DNA from: Bacterioplanoides pacificum
GTDB lineage: Bacteria > Pseudomonadota > Gammaproteobacteria > Pseudomonadales > Oceanobacteraceae
DNA length: 64,000 nucleotides
NCBI RefSeq assembly: GCF_042648445.1
Contig: NZ_JBHRYB010000005.1
Location: 434,001 to 498,000, forward strand
Direction of reading: 5' to 3'
Part shown: positions 32,488-41,787 of the stretch, piece by piece
Layout of the letters: each line of letters opens with the position of its first letter
How positions within the stretch are numbered: the stretch's first letter is position 1
Notes under the pieces: model-generated
What the model saw: the letters and a program-made list of their open reading frames with translations, nothing else
Database searches by the model: none
What the model was told of the DNA's origin: nothing
Program-made: the position numbers and the translations under genes

Positions 32488-34428
32488 ATGCGTCAGTTGT
32501 TATTTTATCTTTGTCTGTTGTGTGTTGCCGTCAGCCATGGCGAACCTGCGACGCTGGACAATGTTGTGGTCGCCGCCGGCAGTCTGGAACACAGCCTGCC
32601 GGAGAAAATTGCTGCCAGCGGTTCTGAACTGGTCATCATCGACTCCGATGCCATTCGTCTCAGTGGTGCTCAGGATGCGGCAAAAGCGTTACAGATGCTG
32701 GCGCCGGGTTTATATGCTGCACCCAAAAACGGTGCCTTTGATTATGTCAGTGTGTCACTGCAGGGTTCACGCTCAGGCGATATTCTCTGGCTGGTAGATG
32801 GCGTCCGTATTAATAACCGCCTGTACGCCGGCACTTCGCCGCTGGATACCATTCCGGCCGCTGCCATCGAACGTATCGAAATACTCAAAGGTGGCCAGAG
32901 TTTGTTTTATGGTACCCAGGCGATTGCCGGTGCGGTCAATATTGTGACTCATAGCGTGCAGCCGGGAGCGGTCAGTGAAGTTCAGCTGGGGCTGCATTCA
33001 GACGCAGGTCGTTCACACAGCGGACGGCTGGTGGGTGGCAATGAGCAAACACGTTATCTGTTATTTGCCAGTAACGATCAGACAGAAGGCTTCCGCGCAT
33101 TTAAACGGCAGCATCAGGAGCCATCCGCCAGCGATACTAAGCGCGGTTATGATGTGTCGGTGATGGGTGGCAAACTGGTACATCAGTTATCTCAACACTG
33201 GCGGCTGTCAGCCTTATATCAGCAGCATAATGCGGAGCTGGATTACCTGCGGCCAACGGATAACTTTCTGACTCAGAATCAGCGCACCGAGGATATGGCG
33301 TATATTAAGCTGGACGGCCGTATCCGCGACAATATCAGTTTGTACGTCAAAGGTTATTTTCATCAGTGGGATACCCGTTACCTGAGAATTTATAACGATG
33401 GGGCGGGGCTGGCATTAAAAAGTAATTACGACTATTGGGGCTACACCGACCGCGGTATTAATCTGATGGCCGAGGTGGCGGATGTCGCTGGCCTGGATGT
33501 TCGTCTGGGCTACGATATGCAGAATTTTTCCGGCAGTGATGATGTGCTGAAAATCGCGTCACAACAAGAGCAGGTACAAGCGGTTTTTTTGCAGTTAGCC
33601 AGCCGTGAGTCATTATGGTCAGACGCGCAGTTTTCACTCGGGGGACGTTACAATAAACCCGCCGGTGAAGGTGATAGCTGGGTTGGTCATGCCAGCGGAA
33701 CGCTGAATCTGGCCAGCCATGTTCAGCTGTTTGCTGCGCTGGGCAGCAGTTTCCGTTTGCCGAGTGCTTATGAGTTATACGCCAGTGATGATTGTTGTAC
33801 TCAGGGAAATCCGGATCTGGCGCCGGAGGAGGGGAAAAATCTGAACGTCGGCGTGCGTTACCAGGATGCTTACCGGCAGATTGGCCTGACGCTGTTTACC
33901 CGCCAGGTTAACCGGTTAATTGGTTCAGCGAGCGATGATAATGGCGTAAAACATTTTGTGAACAGTGGCAGCAGCGTGTTGTTCAGAGGTGTGGAACTGG
34001 ATATCGCCGTGGATCTGACGCGCCATGTGTCATTCACACTGAATCATGTGTATTCGCGCGCGGTGGCCAAAGGTGAGACGCAACAAATCAATAATATTCC
34101 GTTAAATAACAGTAAGGCGGGGCTGGCCTGGAAGCCGCAGCAGGGGCTACAGCTGATGCTGAACGTTAATCGTGTGGGCAGTGTGTCGGATGAGGAAAAT
34201 AATCGCCGGATTAATTATGGCAATTATACTCTGGTGGATCTGAGTGTACGCCACTTTCTGGATGTGCAGCAGCGCCAGGATATTACCCTGAGCCTGGAAA
34301 ATCTGACCGATCAGCAATACGCCACATCGGTTGCAACCGCCCGTCGTGATGCCGATAACAGCGCGTATGTGTATGAAAATCTGGGCACGCCATGGCTGGC
34401 CAAACTCAGTTACCGCATGAGGTTCTGA
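32488..34428 (+). CDS. btuB: TonB-dependent vitamin B12 receptor (BtuB-type)
   Basis: 646 residues. A signal peptide (ends near VSHG) is followed by a TonB-dependent plug (LDNVVVAAGSLEHSL, VSVSLQGSRSGDILWLVDGVRINN, ERIEILKGGQSLFYGTQAIAGAVNIVT) and a 22-strand barrel ending YRMRF. The upstream cobalamin riboswitch identifies the likely substrate as a cobalamin or corrinoid. No btuCDF follows; the inner-membrane importer must lie elsewhere. Confidence 0.9.
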   Translation: MRQLLFYLCLLCVAVSHGEPATLDNVVVAAGSLEHSLPEKIAASGSELVIIDSDAIRLSGAQDAAKALQMLAPGLYAAPKNGAFDYVSVSLQGSRSGDILWLVDGVRINNRLYAGTSPLDTIPAAAIERIEILKGGQSLFYGTQAIAGAVNIVTHSVQPGAVSEVQLGLHSDAGRSHSGRLVGGNEQTRYLLFASNDQTEGFRAFKRQHQEPSASDTKRGYDVSVMGGKLVHQLSQHWRLSALYQQHNAELDYLRPTDNFLTQNQRTEDMAYIKLDGRIRDNISLYVKGYFHQWDTRYLRIYNDGAGLALKSNYDYWGYTDRGINLMAEVADVAGLDVRLGYDMQNFSGSDDVLKIASQQEQVQAVFLQLASRESLWSDAQFSLGGRYNKPAGEGDSWVGHASGTLNLASHVQLFAALGSSFRLPSAYELYASDDCCTQGNPDLAPEEGKNLNVGVRYQDAYRQIGLTLFTRQVNRLIGSASDDNGVKHFVNSGSSVLFRGVELDIAVDLTRHVSFTLNHVYSRAVAKGETQQINNIPLNNSKAGLAWKPQQGLQLMLNVNRVGSVSDEENNRRINYGNYTLVDLSVRHFLDVQQRQDITLSLENLTDQQYATSVATARRDADNSAYVYENLGTPWLAKLSYRMRF

Positions 34429-34451
34429 GTACGGCGTCGCCCGGTCGTGGC

Positions 34452-35051
34452 TCAGGCTTCGATACTGATATCCCTGACCGGGCGGCGTACCAGCAACAGC
34501 GCACAGCCAATACCCGTTAAAAAGCCGAATAAATTACTTTCCCAGGAAATGTAGGAATTCAGTGGTAATACACCAAACACCATGCCGCCATAAAACACAC
34601 CAACGGCAACTGATAACAACACTAACCGGGTTTCTTTACTGACAAAGCCGGCCAGTAAAATAAAGCCGAGATAACAATACAACACGCCGTTAATGCCCAT
34701 GTGGGGTACCGGGCGGGCAAAAAACCAGACGCAGATTCCGGTGATCAGGACGCCGGCCAGACTGACGCTGATAAAGCGTTGTTTACCGTATTGCAGTGAC
34801 AAAAACGCCAGTACACAAAACGGCACCAGATTGGAAAGGAAGTGCCACAGGTTGCCGTGCACCAGCGGCGCACTCAGCAGCATCGGCAGAGAGGACAGTT
34901 GACGCGGCACGATGCTTAAAACCGTCAGGCTGCGCATTGTCAGCAGGTTAATGAGTTCCAGTACGGTCAGTATCAGGGCCAGTAACGCGACGACACGCAG
35001 CTGATGTTTAAACGGTTGCAGCCAGCGGCGGAAACGAGCAGATATAGCCAT
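34452..35051 (-). CDS. Rhomboid-fold protein lacking the catalytic Ser and His
   Basis: 199 residues with six membrane segments. The rhomboid scaffold is clear: LVHGNLWHFLSN (the HxxxxHxxxN helix), then HMGINGVLYCYLGF where GxSG is expected, and SWESNLFGFLTGIG where a catalytic His is expected before GxxxG. The nucleophile Ser is Asn (residue 121) and the His is also Asn (residue 173), so proteolysis should be impossible. iRhom/derlin-like binding is the likeliest surviving role. Its start overlaps the zapE stop by one base. Confidence 0.8.
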   Translation of the reverse strand: MAISARFRRWLQPFKHQLRVVALLALILTVLELINLLTMRSLTVLSIVPRQLSSLPMLLSAPLVHGNLWHFLSNLVPFCVLAFLSLQYGKQRFISVSLAGVLITGICVWFFARPVPHMGINGVLYCYLGFILLAGFVSKETRLVLLSVAVGVFYGGMVFGVLPLNSYISWESNLFGFLTGIGCALLLVRRPVRDISIEA

Positions 35052-36172
35052 CAGTCGGCTTTGTGTTCCCGGGCTAAATAATCGTGCGACTGCATTTCCA
35101 GCATCCGGGACGTGGTGCGCTGGAATTCAAACTCCAGTTTACCTTTGCCATAAATTTCATGAATCGGGGCGTCGGCCGACATAATGACCTTAACACCACG
35201 ATCGTAAAACTCGTCGATCAGGTTGATATAGCGGCGAGCCAGGTCGTCGTTTTTTAACCCCATGACCGGCACGTTGGAAATCAGAATGGCGTGGAATAAT
35301 TTACCCAGCTCAATATAGTCGTTTTGCGAACGCGGGCCGTCACATAAGGCTTCGAATTCAAACCAGGCGATATCATCGCAGATAGCTTTGGCCGGGATGT
35401 TGCGGCCCAGCACTTCAACGTTAACATTTTGTTCGGTGTGGCAGGCGTCGGGCACTAGGTTATCAAAACTGGTTTGCAGGCTGGCTTCGGCACTGTTATC
35501 CAGCGGGTAGTGATACAGTTCGGCCTGTTCCAGGGTACGCAGACGGTAATCGACTCCGCTGTCGACATTCACCACTTCGGTGTATTTATTCAGCAATTTA
35601 ATCGCCGGGATAAAACGATCCCGTTGCAGACCGTCTTTGTATAAACCATCGGGAATGATGTTGGAAGTGGATACCAGGGTAACGCCGCGGGCAAATAACT
35701 CCTGCATCAGGCCACCGAGAATCATGGCATCACCGATATCGGAGACAAAAAATTCGTCGAAACAAATCACCACGGCTTCGGCAGCAATCTGATCGGCAAC
35801 GGTTTCCAGCGGGTTTTTGGCACCGCTCAGTTGGGTCAGATCATTGTGCACCCGTTGCATAAACCGGTGGAAGTGGGTGCGCATTTTTCGCTCGAAGGGC
35901 AAAGCATCATAAAAGGTATCGACCAGATAGGTTTTGCCGCGGCCAACACCGCCCCAGAAATATAATCCTTTAATCGGTTCTTTTTGTTTTTTACTGAATA
36001 ACTTCGAAATCAGGCCTTTGTTTTTACTGGTCTGGTAGTCAGCCACCAGATCATCGTACAGACGTTGCAGGTGTTTTACGGCCATTTCCTGGGCGGCGTC
36101 GTAAGAGAAGTCGTCGCGTTTTAAGTCTTCCTGGTAGAGTTCCCATGGAGTAGAAACAGCAGATGTCGACAC
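35051..36172 (-). CDS. zapE: ZapE / AFG1-family P-loop ATPase
   Basis: 373 residues from GTG 36172 (GAGGAA 7 bases upstream); an in-frame ATG at 36214 has no ribosome site. Walker A is GGVGRGKT, Walker B CFDEFFVSD, with SNI and the C-terminal R-x-I-N-L-I-D. ZapE associates with the divisome in E. coli, especially under low oxygen; the mitochondrial homologue AFG1 handles complex IV subunits. A rhomboid-like gene is coupled downstream. Confidence 0.92.
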   Translation of the reverse strand: MSTSAVSTPWELYQEDLKRDDFSYDAAQEMAVKHLQRLYDDLVADYQTSKNKGLISKLFSKKQKEPIKGLYFWGGVGRGKTYLVDTFYDALPFERKMRTHFHRFMQRVHNDLTQLSGAKNPLETVADQIAAEAVVICFDEFFVSDIGDAMILGGLMQELFARGVTLVSTSNIIPDGLYKDGLQRDRFIPAIKLLNKYTEVVNVDSGVDYRLRTLEQAELYHYPLDNSAEASLQTSFDNLVPDACHTEQNVNVEVLGRNIPAKAICDDIAWFEFEALCDGPRSQNDYIELGKLFHAILISNVPVMGLKNDDLARRYINLIDEFYDRGVKVIMSADAPIHEIYGKGKLEFEFQRTTSRMLEMQSHDYLAREHKAD

Positions 36173-36280
36173 GGTGTATTCCTCGTAAAGCCGGCGGAGA
36201 AGGCCTTGGGCCAAAATTCAGGGGGCGCAATTTACCTTAAATCACGCCATTTTTGTAGGGGCAGGGTAATCGGCAGTACG

Positions 36281-36919
36281 TTATGACGTGCCTGTCAGCA
36301 GCGTTTGCAGGTCCTGTTGCAGGGATTGTTTAAGGTCCGTCAGCCGGCCGTGAAAGAAATGTCCGCCGTCACTGAATACGTGCCAGTGGGGTTGCGGTAC
36401 CAGCCGGGCGACCCAGTCGTCAACTTCATCAAATGGCACCACTTCATCGGCATCGCCCATATAGACATGGCTATCGAACTCAAATGGCAGCTGGTTGGGG
36501 GCGTCAAAGTGATGCACCGCCGGTGCGACCAGAAATAACCCCTGAACCCAGTCGGGTTGTTGGCAGGCAGCTAAACAGGCCATACCGGCGCCAAATGAAA
36601 AGCCACCCAGGTAGAGTGTCTGCCAGCCCAGTGTCTGGCGGGCGTAACGGATGGCTGCCAGCACATCGTCTGTTTCACCCCGGCCCTGGTCGTGCTGGCC
36701 GCTGCTGTCGCCCACTCCGCGAAAGTTAAAGCGCAGGGTGGATAACCCCAGTCCGGCGGCGGTGCGGGTGGCGGTGGTGACCACCTTGTTGTGCATGGTG
36801 CCATCAAACAGCGGGTGCGGGTGGCACATCAGGAAGCCGCTGTTGTTCGTTGTGCTCTGGTGCAGGCTGGCCTGCAGAGTGCCGGCCGGTGCGGGAATGT
36901 TGATTGCTGTTTCGGCCAT
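36281..36919 (-). CDS. Alpha/beta-hydrolase
   Basis: 212 residues from ATG 36919. The nucleophile elbow is GFSFGAGM; HPHPLFDGTMHNKVV near the N-terminus and the late FSDGGHFFHGRL (catalytic His) fit the YsgA/DUF dienelactone-like small hydrolases, with FRGVGDS in between. It is cytoplasmic with a broad esterase fold; the substrate is unknown. Alone, 150 bp downstream of the zapE start. Confidence 0.8.
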   Translation of the reverse strand: MAETAINIPAPAGTLQASLHQSTTNNSGFLMCHPHPLFDGTMHNKVVTTATRTAAGLGLSTLRFNFRGVGDSSGQHDQGRGETDDVLAAIRYARQTLGWQTLYLGGFSFGAGMACLAACQQPDWVQGLFLVAPAVHHFDAPNQLPFEFDSHVYMGDADEVVPFDEVDDWVARLVPQPHWHVFSDGGHFFHGRLTDLKQSLQQDLQTLLTGTS

Positions 36920-37180
36920 CAATAGGGCTCCCATTATGGTGCTGAGTGAAGGGTGCTTGGTGGTACTGAAAAGCGCGGCATTATACGCTTTTTGCCCGGC
37001 AGGCGGCAGTTATCCGTTGGGTGCAAAAGTCTGCGCAGAAAGTGCCATATTCATATAGCCAAATGTTATTAATTCCACCTTCTTATATATCACGGCTCTT
37101 GATATAGTCCTGCCCATCTAATTTAGGCTAACAGTAAATCCGTACGCCGCTGAGGCGTTTGCGGAAGCAGAAGAGCAACC

Positions 37181-38089
37181 ATGACTGATTACAACCTGAC
37201 GCACTTAAAACAGCTGGAAGCGGAAAGTATGCATATCATCCGCGAAGTTGCGGCTGAATTTGATAACCCGGTAATGCTGTATTCCGTGGGTAAAGATTCC
37301 GCTGTGATGTTACATCTGGCGCGTAAAGCCTTTTATCCGGGTAAGCCCCCGTTTCCGCTGATGCATGTCGACACCAAGTGGAAATTCCGCGAGATGATTG
37401 AATTCCGCGACAAAATGGCCGAAACCGTCGGTATGGAGCTGCTGGTTCATACCAACCCTGAAGGTCTGGAGCAGGGGGTGGGGCCGTTCACCCATGGTTC
37501 GTCAAAACACACCGACATCATGAAAACCCAGGCGCTGAAACAGGCGTTAGACAAGTGGGGCTTTGATGCTGCGTTTGGTGGTGCTCGCCGGGATGAAGAA
37601 AAATCCCGTGCCAAAGAGCGGGTGTATTCCTTCCGTGACGAAAATCACCGCTGGGATCCGAAAAATCAGCGCCCTGAATTATGGAATATTTATAACGGCA
37701 AGGTGAATAAAGGCGAATCCATTCGTGTATTCCCGCTGTCGAACTGGACCGAGCTGGATATCTGGCAATACATCTACCTGGAAAACATTGATATTCCGGG
37801 TCTGTATCTGGCGGCAGAACGTCCGGTGGTTGAGCGTGACGGTATGTTGATCATGGTCGACGACGAGCGTATGCCGCTGCAGGAAGGTGAAACGCCGGAA
37901 ATGAAAATGGTGCGTTTCCGTACGCTGGGCTGTTACCCGCTGACCGGTGCGGTGGAATCGTCTGCGGATACTTTGCCGGATATTATTCAGGAAATGTTGC
38001 TGACTACCACATCCGAACGTCAGGGTCGTGCCATTGATCACGACTCATCAGCATCGATGGAGAAGAAAAAACAAGAGGGGTACTTCTGA
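37181..38089 (+). CDS. cysD: Sulfate adenylyltransferase subunit CysD
   Basis: 302 residues, standard length. The PP-loop motif is YSVGKDSAVMLHL; RRDEEKSRAKER and the C-terminal SSASMEKKKQEGYF are conserved. With CysN it makes adenosine 5'-phosphosulfate from ATP and sulfate. Its stop (TGA) overlaps the cysN ATG by one base. The 240-bp upstream region (36935-37180) presumably holds a CysB-type promoter; no clear site was identified. Confidence 0.96.
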   Translation: MTDYNLTHLKQLEAESMHIIREVAAEFDNPVMLYSVGKDSAVMLHLARKAFYPGKPPFPLMHVDTKWKFREMIEFRDKMAETVGMELLVHTNPEGLEQGVGPFTHGSSKHTDIMKTQALKQALDKWGFDAAFGGARRDEEKSRAKERVYSFRDENHRWDPKNQRPELWNIYNGKVNKGESIRVFPLSNWTELDIWQYIYLENIDIPGLYLAAERPVVERDGMLIMVDDERMPLQEGETPEMKMVRFRTLGCYPLTGAVESSADTLPDIIQEMLLTTTSERQGRAIDHDSSASMEKKKQEGYF

Positions 38090-39699
38090 TGTCACACCAG
38101 TCGAATCTGATCGCAGAAGATATCCTGGCGTATCTGAAGCAACACGAAAACAAAGAACTGTTGCGCTTTTTAACCTGTGGCAACGTTGATGACGGTAAAT
38201 CGACCCTGATTGGTCGTTTATTGTTCGATTCCAAAATGATCTATGAAGATCAGCTGGCCTCGGTAGAAAACGATTCCGCTAAATCCGGTACCCAGGGTGA
38301 AAAAATCGATCTGGCACTGCTGGTGGATGGTCTGGCGGCGGAGCGTGAGCAGGGCATTACCATTGATGTGGCGTATCGTTATTTCTCCACGGAAAAGCGT
38401 AAGTTCATCATTGCCGATACCCCCGGACACGAACAATACACCCGCAATATGGCGACCGGTGCTTCCACCTGTGACCTGGCCATCATTCTGATCGATGCCC
38501 GTTATGGCGTGCAGACACAGACCAAACGCCACTCTTATATCGCCTCACTGCTGGGTATTAAACACGTGGTGGTCGCGGTGAATAAAATGGACCTGCTGGA
38601 TTTCAGCCAGGAGCGTTTTGAGGAAATTAAAGCCGATTATCTGAAGTTCGCTGATAACCTGAATCTGAGCGACATTCAGTGTGTGCCGATTTCGGCACTG
38701 GATGGCGATAACATCGTTAACCGCAGTGAACGTTCCGGCTGGTATCAGGATAAAACCCTGATGGAAATTCTGGAAACCGCTGAAATTTCGGCGGATAAAA
38801 ATCTGCAGAATTTCCGTTTCCCGGTGCAATACGTCAACCGCCCGAACCTGGATTTCCGGGGTTTTTGTGGCACTGTGGCGTCCGGTTCAGTACGTCCGGG
38901 CGACAGCGTGATGGCGCTGCCGTCGCGTAAAACCAGCACGGTCGATAAAATTGTCACCTTCGAGGGTGAGCTGGACGAAGCTTTTATCGATCAGGCGGTG
39001 ACCATTACCTTAAACGACGAAATTGATGTGTCACGCGGCGATATGCTGGTTCACATTGATGATGTGCCGGTGGTGTCCAGTAAGGTCAATGCCGATATCG
39101 TCTGGATGGCGGAAAGCCCGCTGTTACCGGGTAAGGCGTATGATATTAAGTTCGCTTCACAAATGTCGCAGGGCGCCATTTCCAAGGTGCATCACCGGGT
39201 GGATGTGAACACCATGGAGCAGCATGATGCCGATCAGATTCAGCTGAATGAAATTGGCTTATGTGAAGTTTCTCTGACCCGTCCGGTGGCTTTTGATCCG
39301 TACCAGAAAAACCGTGCAACCGGTGCCTTTATCATCATCGACCGCCTCACAAACGTTACCGTGGGTGCCGGTATGATTGTTGGTGAAGCGCAGGACAGCG
39401 ACGGTGATTCCAGTCCGGTATCTGCTGAAGAAAAAGCAGCCCGTTTTGGTCAGAAGCCTGCCGTGGTGGCCATTAATGCGGTGAACGCCGCTGAGGTTGC
39501 GCTGCAGCTTGACCGTCGTCTGTTTGAGATGGGTCGGGTATCCGGTATTGCCACGGCTGAAAATGCCGAACTGCTGAAAGCGGCAGGTCTGGTGGCTCTG
39601 GTCGCTGGTGGTGCTGACGGTGCTGACATCAGTCTGGCAGCGGATCAGGAGTCGCTGGATAGTCTGGTGGCAGACCTGCAGGAAAAAGGCATTATTTAA
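38089..39699 (+). CDS. cysN: Sulfate adenylyltransferase subunit CysN with vestigial APS-kinase-like tail
   Basis: 536 residues, about 60 longer than E. coli CysN. The GTPase part has G1 GNVDDGKSTL, the G3 motif DTPGHE, and NKMD, followed by EF-Tu-like barrels. The last 90 residues begin GQKPAVVAINAV and contain a LDRRLFEMGR segment, which line up with the start of the APS kinase (CysC) domain of fused CysNC proteins. The GLSGSGKST P-loop is replaced (NAVNAAEVA) and most of the domain is missing. Kinase activity is therefore not expected. The GTPase drives APS formation by CysD. Confidence 0.94.
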   Translation: MSHQSNLIAEDILAYLKQHENKELLRFLTCGNVDDGKSTLIGRLLFDSKMIYEDQLASVENDSAKSGTQGEKIDLALLVDGLAAEREQGITIDVAYRYFSTEKRKFIIADTPGHEQYTRNMATGASTCDLAIILIDARYGVQTQTKRHSYIASLLGIKHVVVAVNKMDLLDFSQERFEEIKADYLKFADNLNLSDIQCVPISALDGDNIVNRSERSGWYQDKTLMEILETAEISADKNLQNFRFPVQYVNRPNLDFRGFCGTVASGSVRPGDSVMALPSRKTSTVDKIVTFEGELDEAFIDQAVTITLNDEIDVSRGDMLVHIDDVPVVSSKVNADIVWMAESPLLPGKAYDIKFASQMSQGAISKVHHRVDVNTMEQHDADQIQLNEIGLCEVSLTRPVAFDPYQKNRATGAFIIIDRLTNVTVGAGMIVGEAQDSDGDSSPVSAEEKAARFGQKPAVVAINAVNAAEVALQLDRRLFEMGRVSGIATAENAELLKAAGLVALVAGGADGADISLAADQESLDSLVADLQEKGII

Positions 39700-39804
39700 A
39701 TGCCGTCTCGTTCCCCGGCCGCTGGTCGGGGAGCAATGTGTTCGTCTGCGGCTTGTTAATCTACAAGCGTCGCCTTTGTTTACCCTGAGTGTTAAAGCGG
39801 ATGG

Positions 39805-41061
39805 CTAAAGCTGTCGTTCTTTATCCTGGTACATACGCTCATCGGCCAGTTTGATCCAGCTTTCCACCTGACCTTCCGGCGCTTCGTTGATGCTGGCACA
39901 ACCCAGGCTGAAATCAACCTTGATGGTTTGGTTATCGTAATCAAAGCAGATGTTCAGCTGGCGTAACTTGTCGGCGGTTGACGCGGCTTCCTGCTGATCG
40001 GTCTCGGGTAATAAAATAATAAATTCGTCACCGGCGTAGCGGGCAATAAAATCGCTGTCACGCAGGTTATCCGACATCATGCTGGCAAATTCCACCAGTG
40101 CCCGGTCACCACAGGCGTGACTGAAGGTATCATTGATGTATTTAAAATTATCCAGGTCGATAAACAGAATCGAGGCGGGCCGCTGATAGCGCAGAAAAAT
40201 TGAGCGCTGGCGCTCCATTTCGTCGAGCAGTGCCTGGCGATTATTAACCTGAGTCAGGTGGTCGGTGCGCACCATTTCCTGCAGTTTTTCATTAAAGTCA
40301 CGCAGTTGCCGCGCTGCAGCTTTTTTGGTGCTGATATCCTGAATAACGGAAATAAAATAGTCCGGGAAGCCCATCTCATCACGAATCAGCGACACCGTCA
40401 GGTTGCACCACAGCTCACGGCTGTCGGCACAGATATAACGTTTTTCCATCTGATAACTGCGCCGCTGGTCATCCAGTACTTCGTGCAGCAATTCCAGATC
40501 GCGTTCCAGGTCGTCGGCGTGGGTAATATCCTGAAAGGTCATGTCGAGCAGGCTGTCGCGTTTGTAACCAAACAGGGTGCAGAGCCGGTCGTTCACCTTC
40601 ATAAAGCGGCCGCCCAGCGAGACTTTACACATAGGTACGGACGATACTTCAAAAATATGGTGGTAATCGAGTTCGGCTTTTAACAGGCGTTTTTCGGTTT
40701 CAGCCAGCAGGCTGGTATCACGAATGGAAACAATGGCCTGATCTTCGCCGCCGCTGGTGACGATGGCGAGCTGGATTTCGGCATCAATCATCTCACCCTG
40801 ATTCGCCACCACGCGAATGCGGTTGCGCATGCGATGGCGTCCCTGGGACTGGAAGAACAGGTTCACCAGTGAGCCGTGATGTGCCCGTACTTCTTCCGGT
40901 ACCAGTTTGTCGATCGGCTGCCCGAGCAGCACTTTGGGCGGGTAATGCAGCATTTCACTGGCTGCCCGGTTGGCGTACTGAATCAGGCCGCTGCGGTTAA
41001 CCACCAGAGTTGCATCCGGGCTGTTTTCCAGCCATTGCCGGTGTGATCCATCGTCGCTCAT
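39805..41061 (-). CDS. PAS-PAS-GGDEF diguanylate cyclase
   Basis: 418 residues, no signal peptide or membrane helix. Two PAS domains lie at about 8-125 (LENSPDATLVVNRSGLI, ANRAASEML) and about 130-250 (IFEVSSVPMCKVSLGGRFM), then a GGDEF domain whose active site reads RYAGDEF (AGDEF, still compatible with activity). No EAL domain. It should make cyclic-di-GMP in response to a cytosolic signal. It lies about 20 bp from the lytic transglycosylase gene on the same strand. Confidence 0.88.
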   Translation of the reverse strand: MSDDGSHRQWLENSPDATLVVNRSGLIQYANRAASEMLHYPPKVLLGQPIDKLVPEEVRAHHGSLVNLFFQSQGRHRMRNRIRVVANQGEMIDAEIQLAIVTSGGEDQAIVSIRDTSLLAETEKRLLKAELDYHHIFEVSSVPMCKVSLGGRFMKVNDRLCTLFGYKRDSLLDMTFQDITHADDLERDLELLHEVLDDQRRSYQMEKRYICADSRELWCNLTVSLIRDEMGFPDYFISVIQDISTKKAAARQLRDFNEKLQEMVRTDHLTQVNNRQALLDEMERQRSIFLRYQRPASILFIDLDNFKYINDTFSHACGDRALVEFASMMSDNLRDSDFIARYAGDEFIILLPETDQQEAASTADKLRQLNICFDYDNQTIKVDFSLGCASINEAPEGQVESWIKLADERMYQDKERQL

Positions 41062-41080
41062 CCTTGTTCCCGCCGTTAAT

Positions 41081-41674
41081 TCAGTGGTTTACGAACCAGT
41101 ATTTTTCCCAGAATAACATAACTTTTTCCGGGTACTTGGTGCGCCCCAGGCTGCCGTTATAACGTGCCAGCGCTCTGATCCAGTCGCCGCGTTCACGTTT
41201 CAGATAATGCTTAAGGATAGTACAGCCATAGCGCAGATTGGTACGTGGATGCATCAGATTGTCATCCTGGCGTCCGATTTCTTTCTTCCAGAACGGCATG
41301 ACCTGCATATAACCACGGGCCCCCACGTATGAAATGGCAAACCGCTGGAAGGCGCTTTCGACATGGATTACGGCCATCACCAGCTCCGGCGACAGCTCAG
41401 CACGGGTAGCTTCCTGATGCACCAGACGCAGGAATTCCAGCCGTTTTTTATCGTCTTTCATATACCGTTTCAGGCGCGCAGACATATCGACCAGCCACAC
41501 CTGGGCGGCAAACTTGTCTTCAAACGAACTGGCGTCGTTTACCGCCTGCAGCAGGGCGCTGCGTAACCCGTCGTCGATCTGAACCGGGCGGCTGTCCTGG
41601 GCCAGGCTGGTGGCCGGCTGCAGAAGTAATGCAAAAAAAAGCGCCGTTAACACGCTTTGCCCAAAGTGTTTCAC
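41081..41674 (-). CDS. Lytic murein transglycosylase (SLT domain)
   Basis: 197 residues from GTG 41674 (GGGAGC upstream); the frame extends to 41770 through a Ser/Asn-rich low-complexity stretch, which is unlikely to be translated. Signal peptide ends near SLAQ. The catalytic Glu is in AVIHVESAFQ, followed by GARGYMQVMPFW, NLRYGC and ALARYNGS, the Slt70/MltE-like motifs. Periplasmic peptidoglycan cleavage. Confidence 0.85.
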   Translation of the reverse strand: MKHFGQSVLTALFFALLLQPATSLAQDSRPVQIDDGLRSALLQAVNDASSFEDKFAAQVWLVDMSARLKRYMKDDKKRLEFLRLVHQEATRAELSPELVMAVIHVESAFQRFAISYVGARGYMQVMPFWKKEIGRQDDNLMHPRTNLRYGCTILKHYLKRERGDWIRALARYNGSLGRTKYPEKVMLFWEKYWFVNH

Positions 41675-41787
41675 CGGCGCTCCCTGATCGTTGTTATTGC
41701 TGTTGCTACTGTTGCCGTTACTGCTGCTGTTGATGTTGTGTTGCCACCGGTAATGGAGCCGGGCCAGCAACAGACCCGGCGGCCGGC

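Noticed and set aside
34437..34485. Terminator between btuB and the rhomboid-like gene
   Set aside because: GCCCGGTC and GACCGGGC are far apart, the right arm lies in the coding region, and no U-tract follows.
39805..41061. Inactive diguanylate cyclase because the motif is AGDEF
   Set aside because: AGDEF occurs in active cyclases; the first Gly is replaceable, so loss of activity cannot be claimed.
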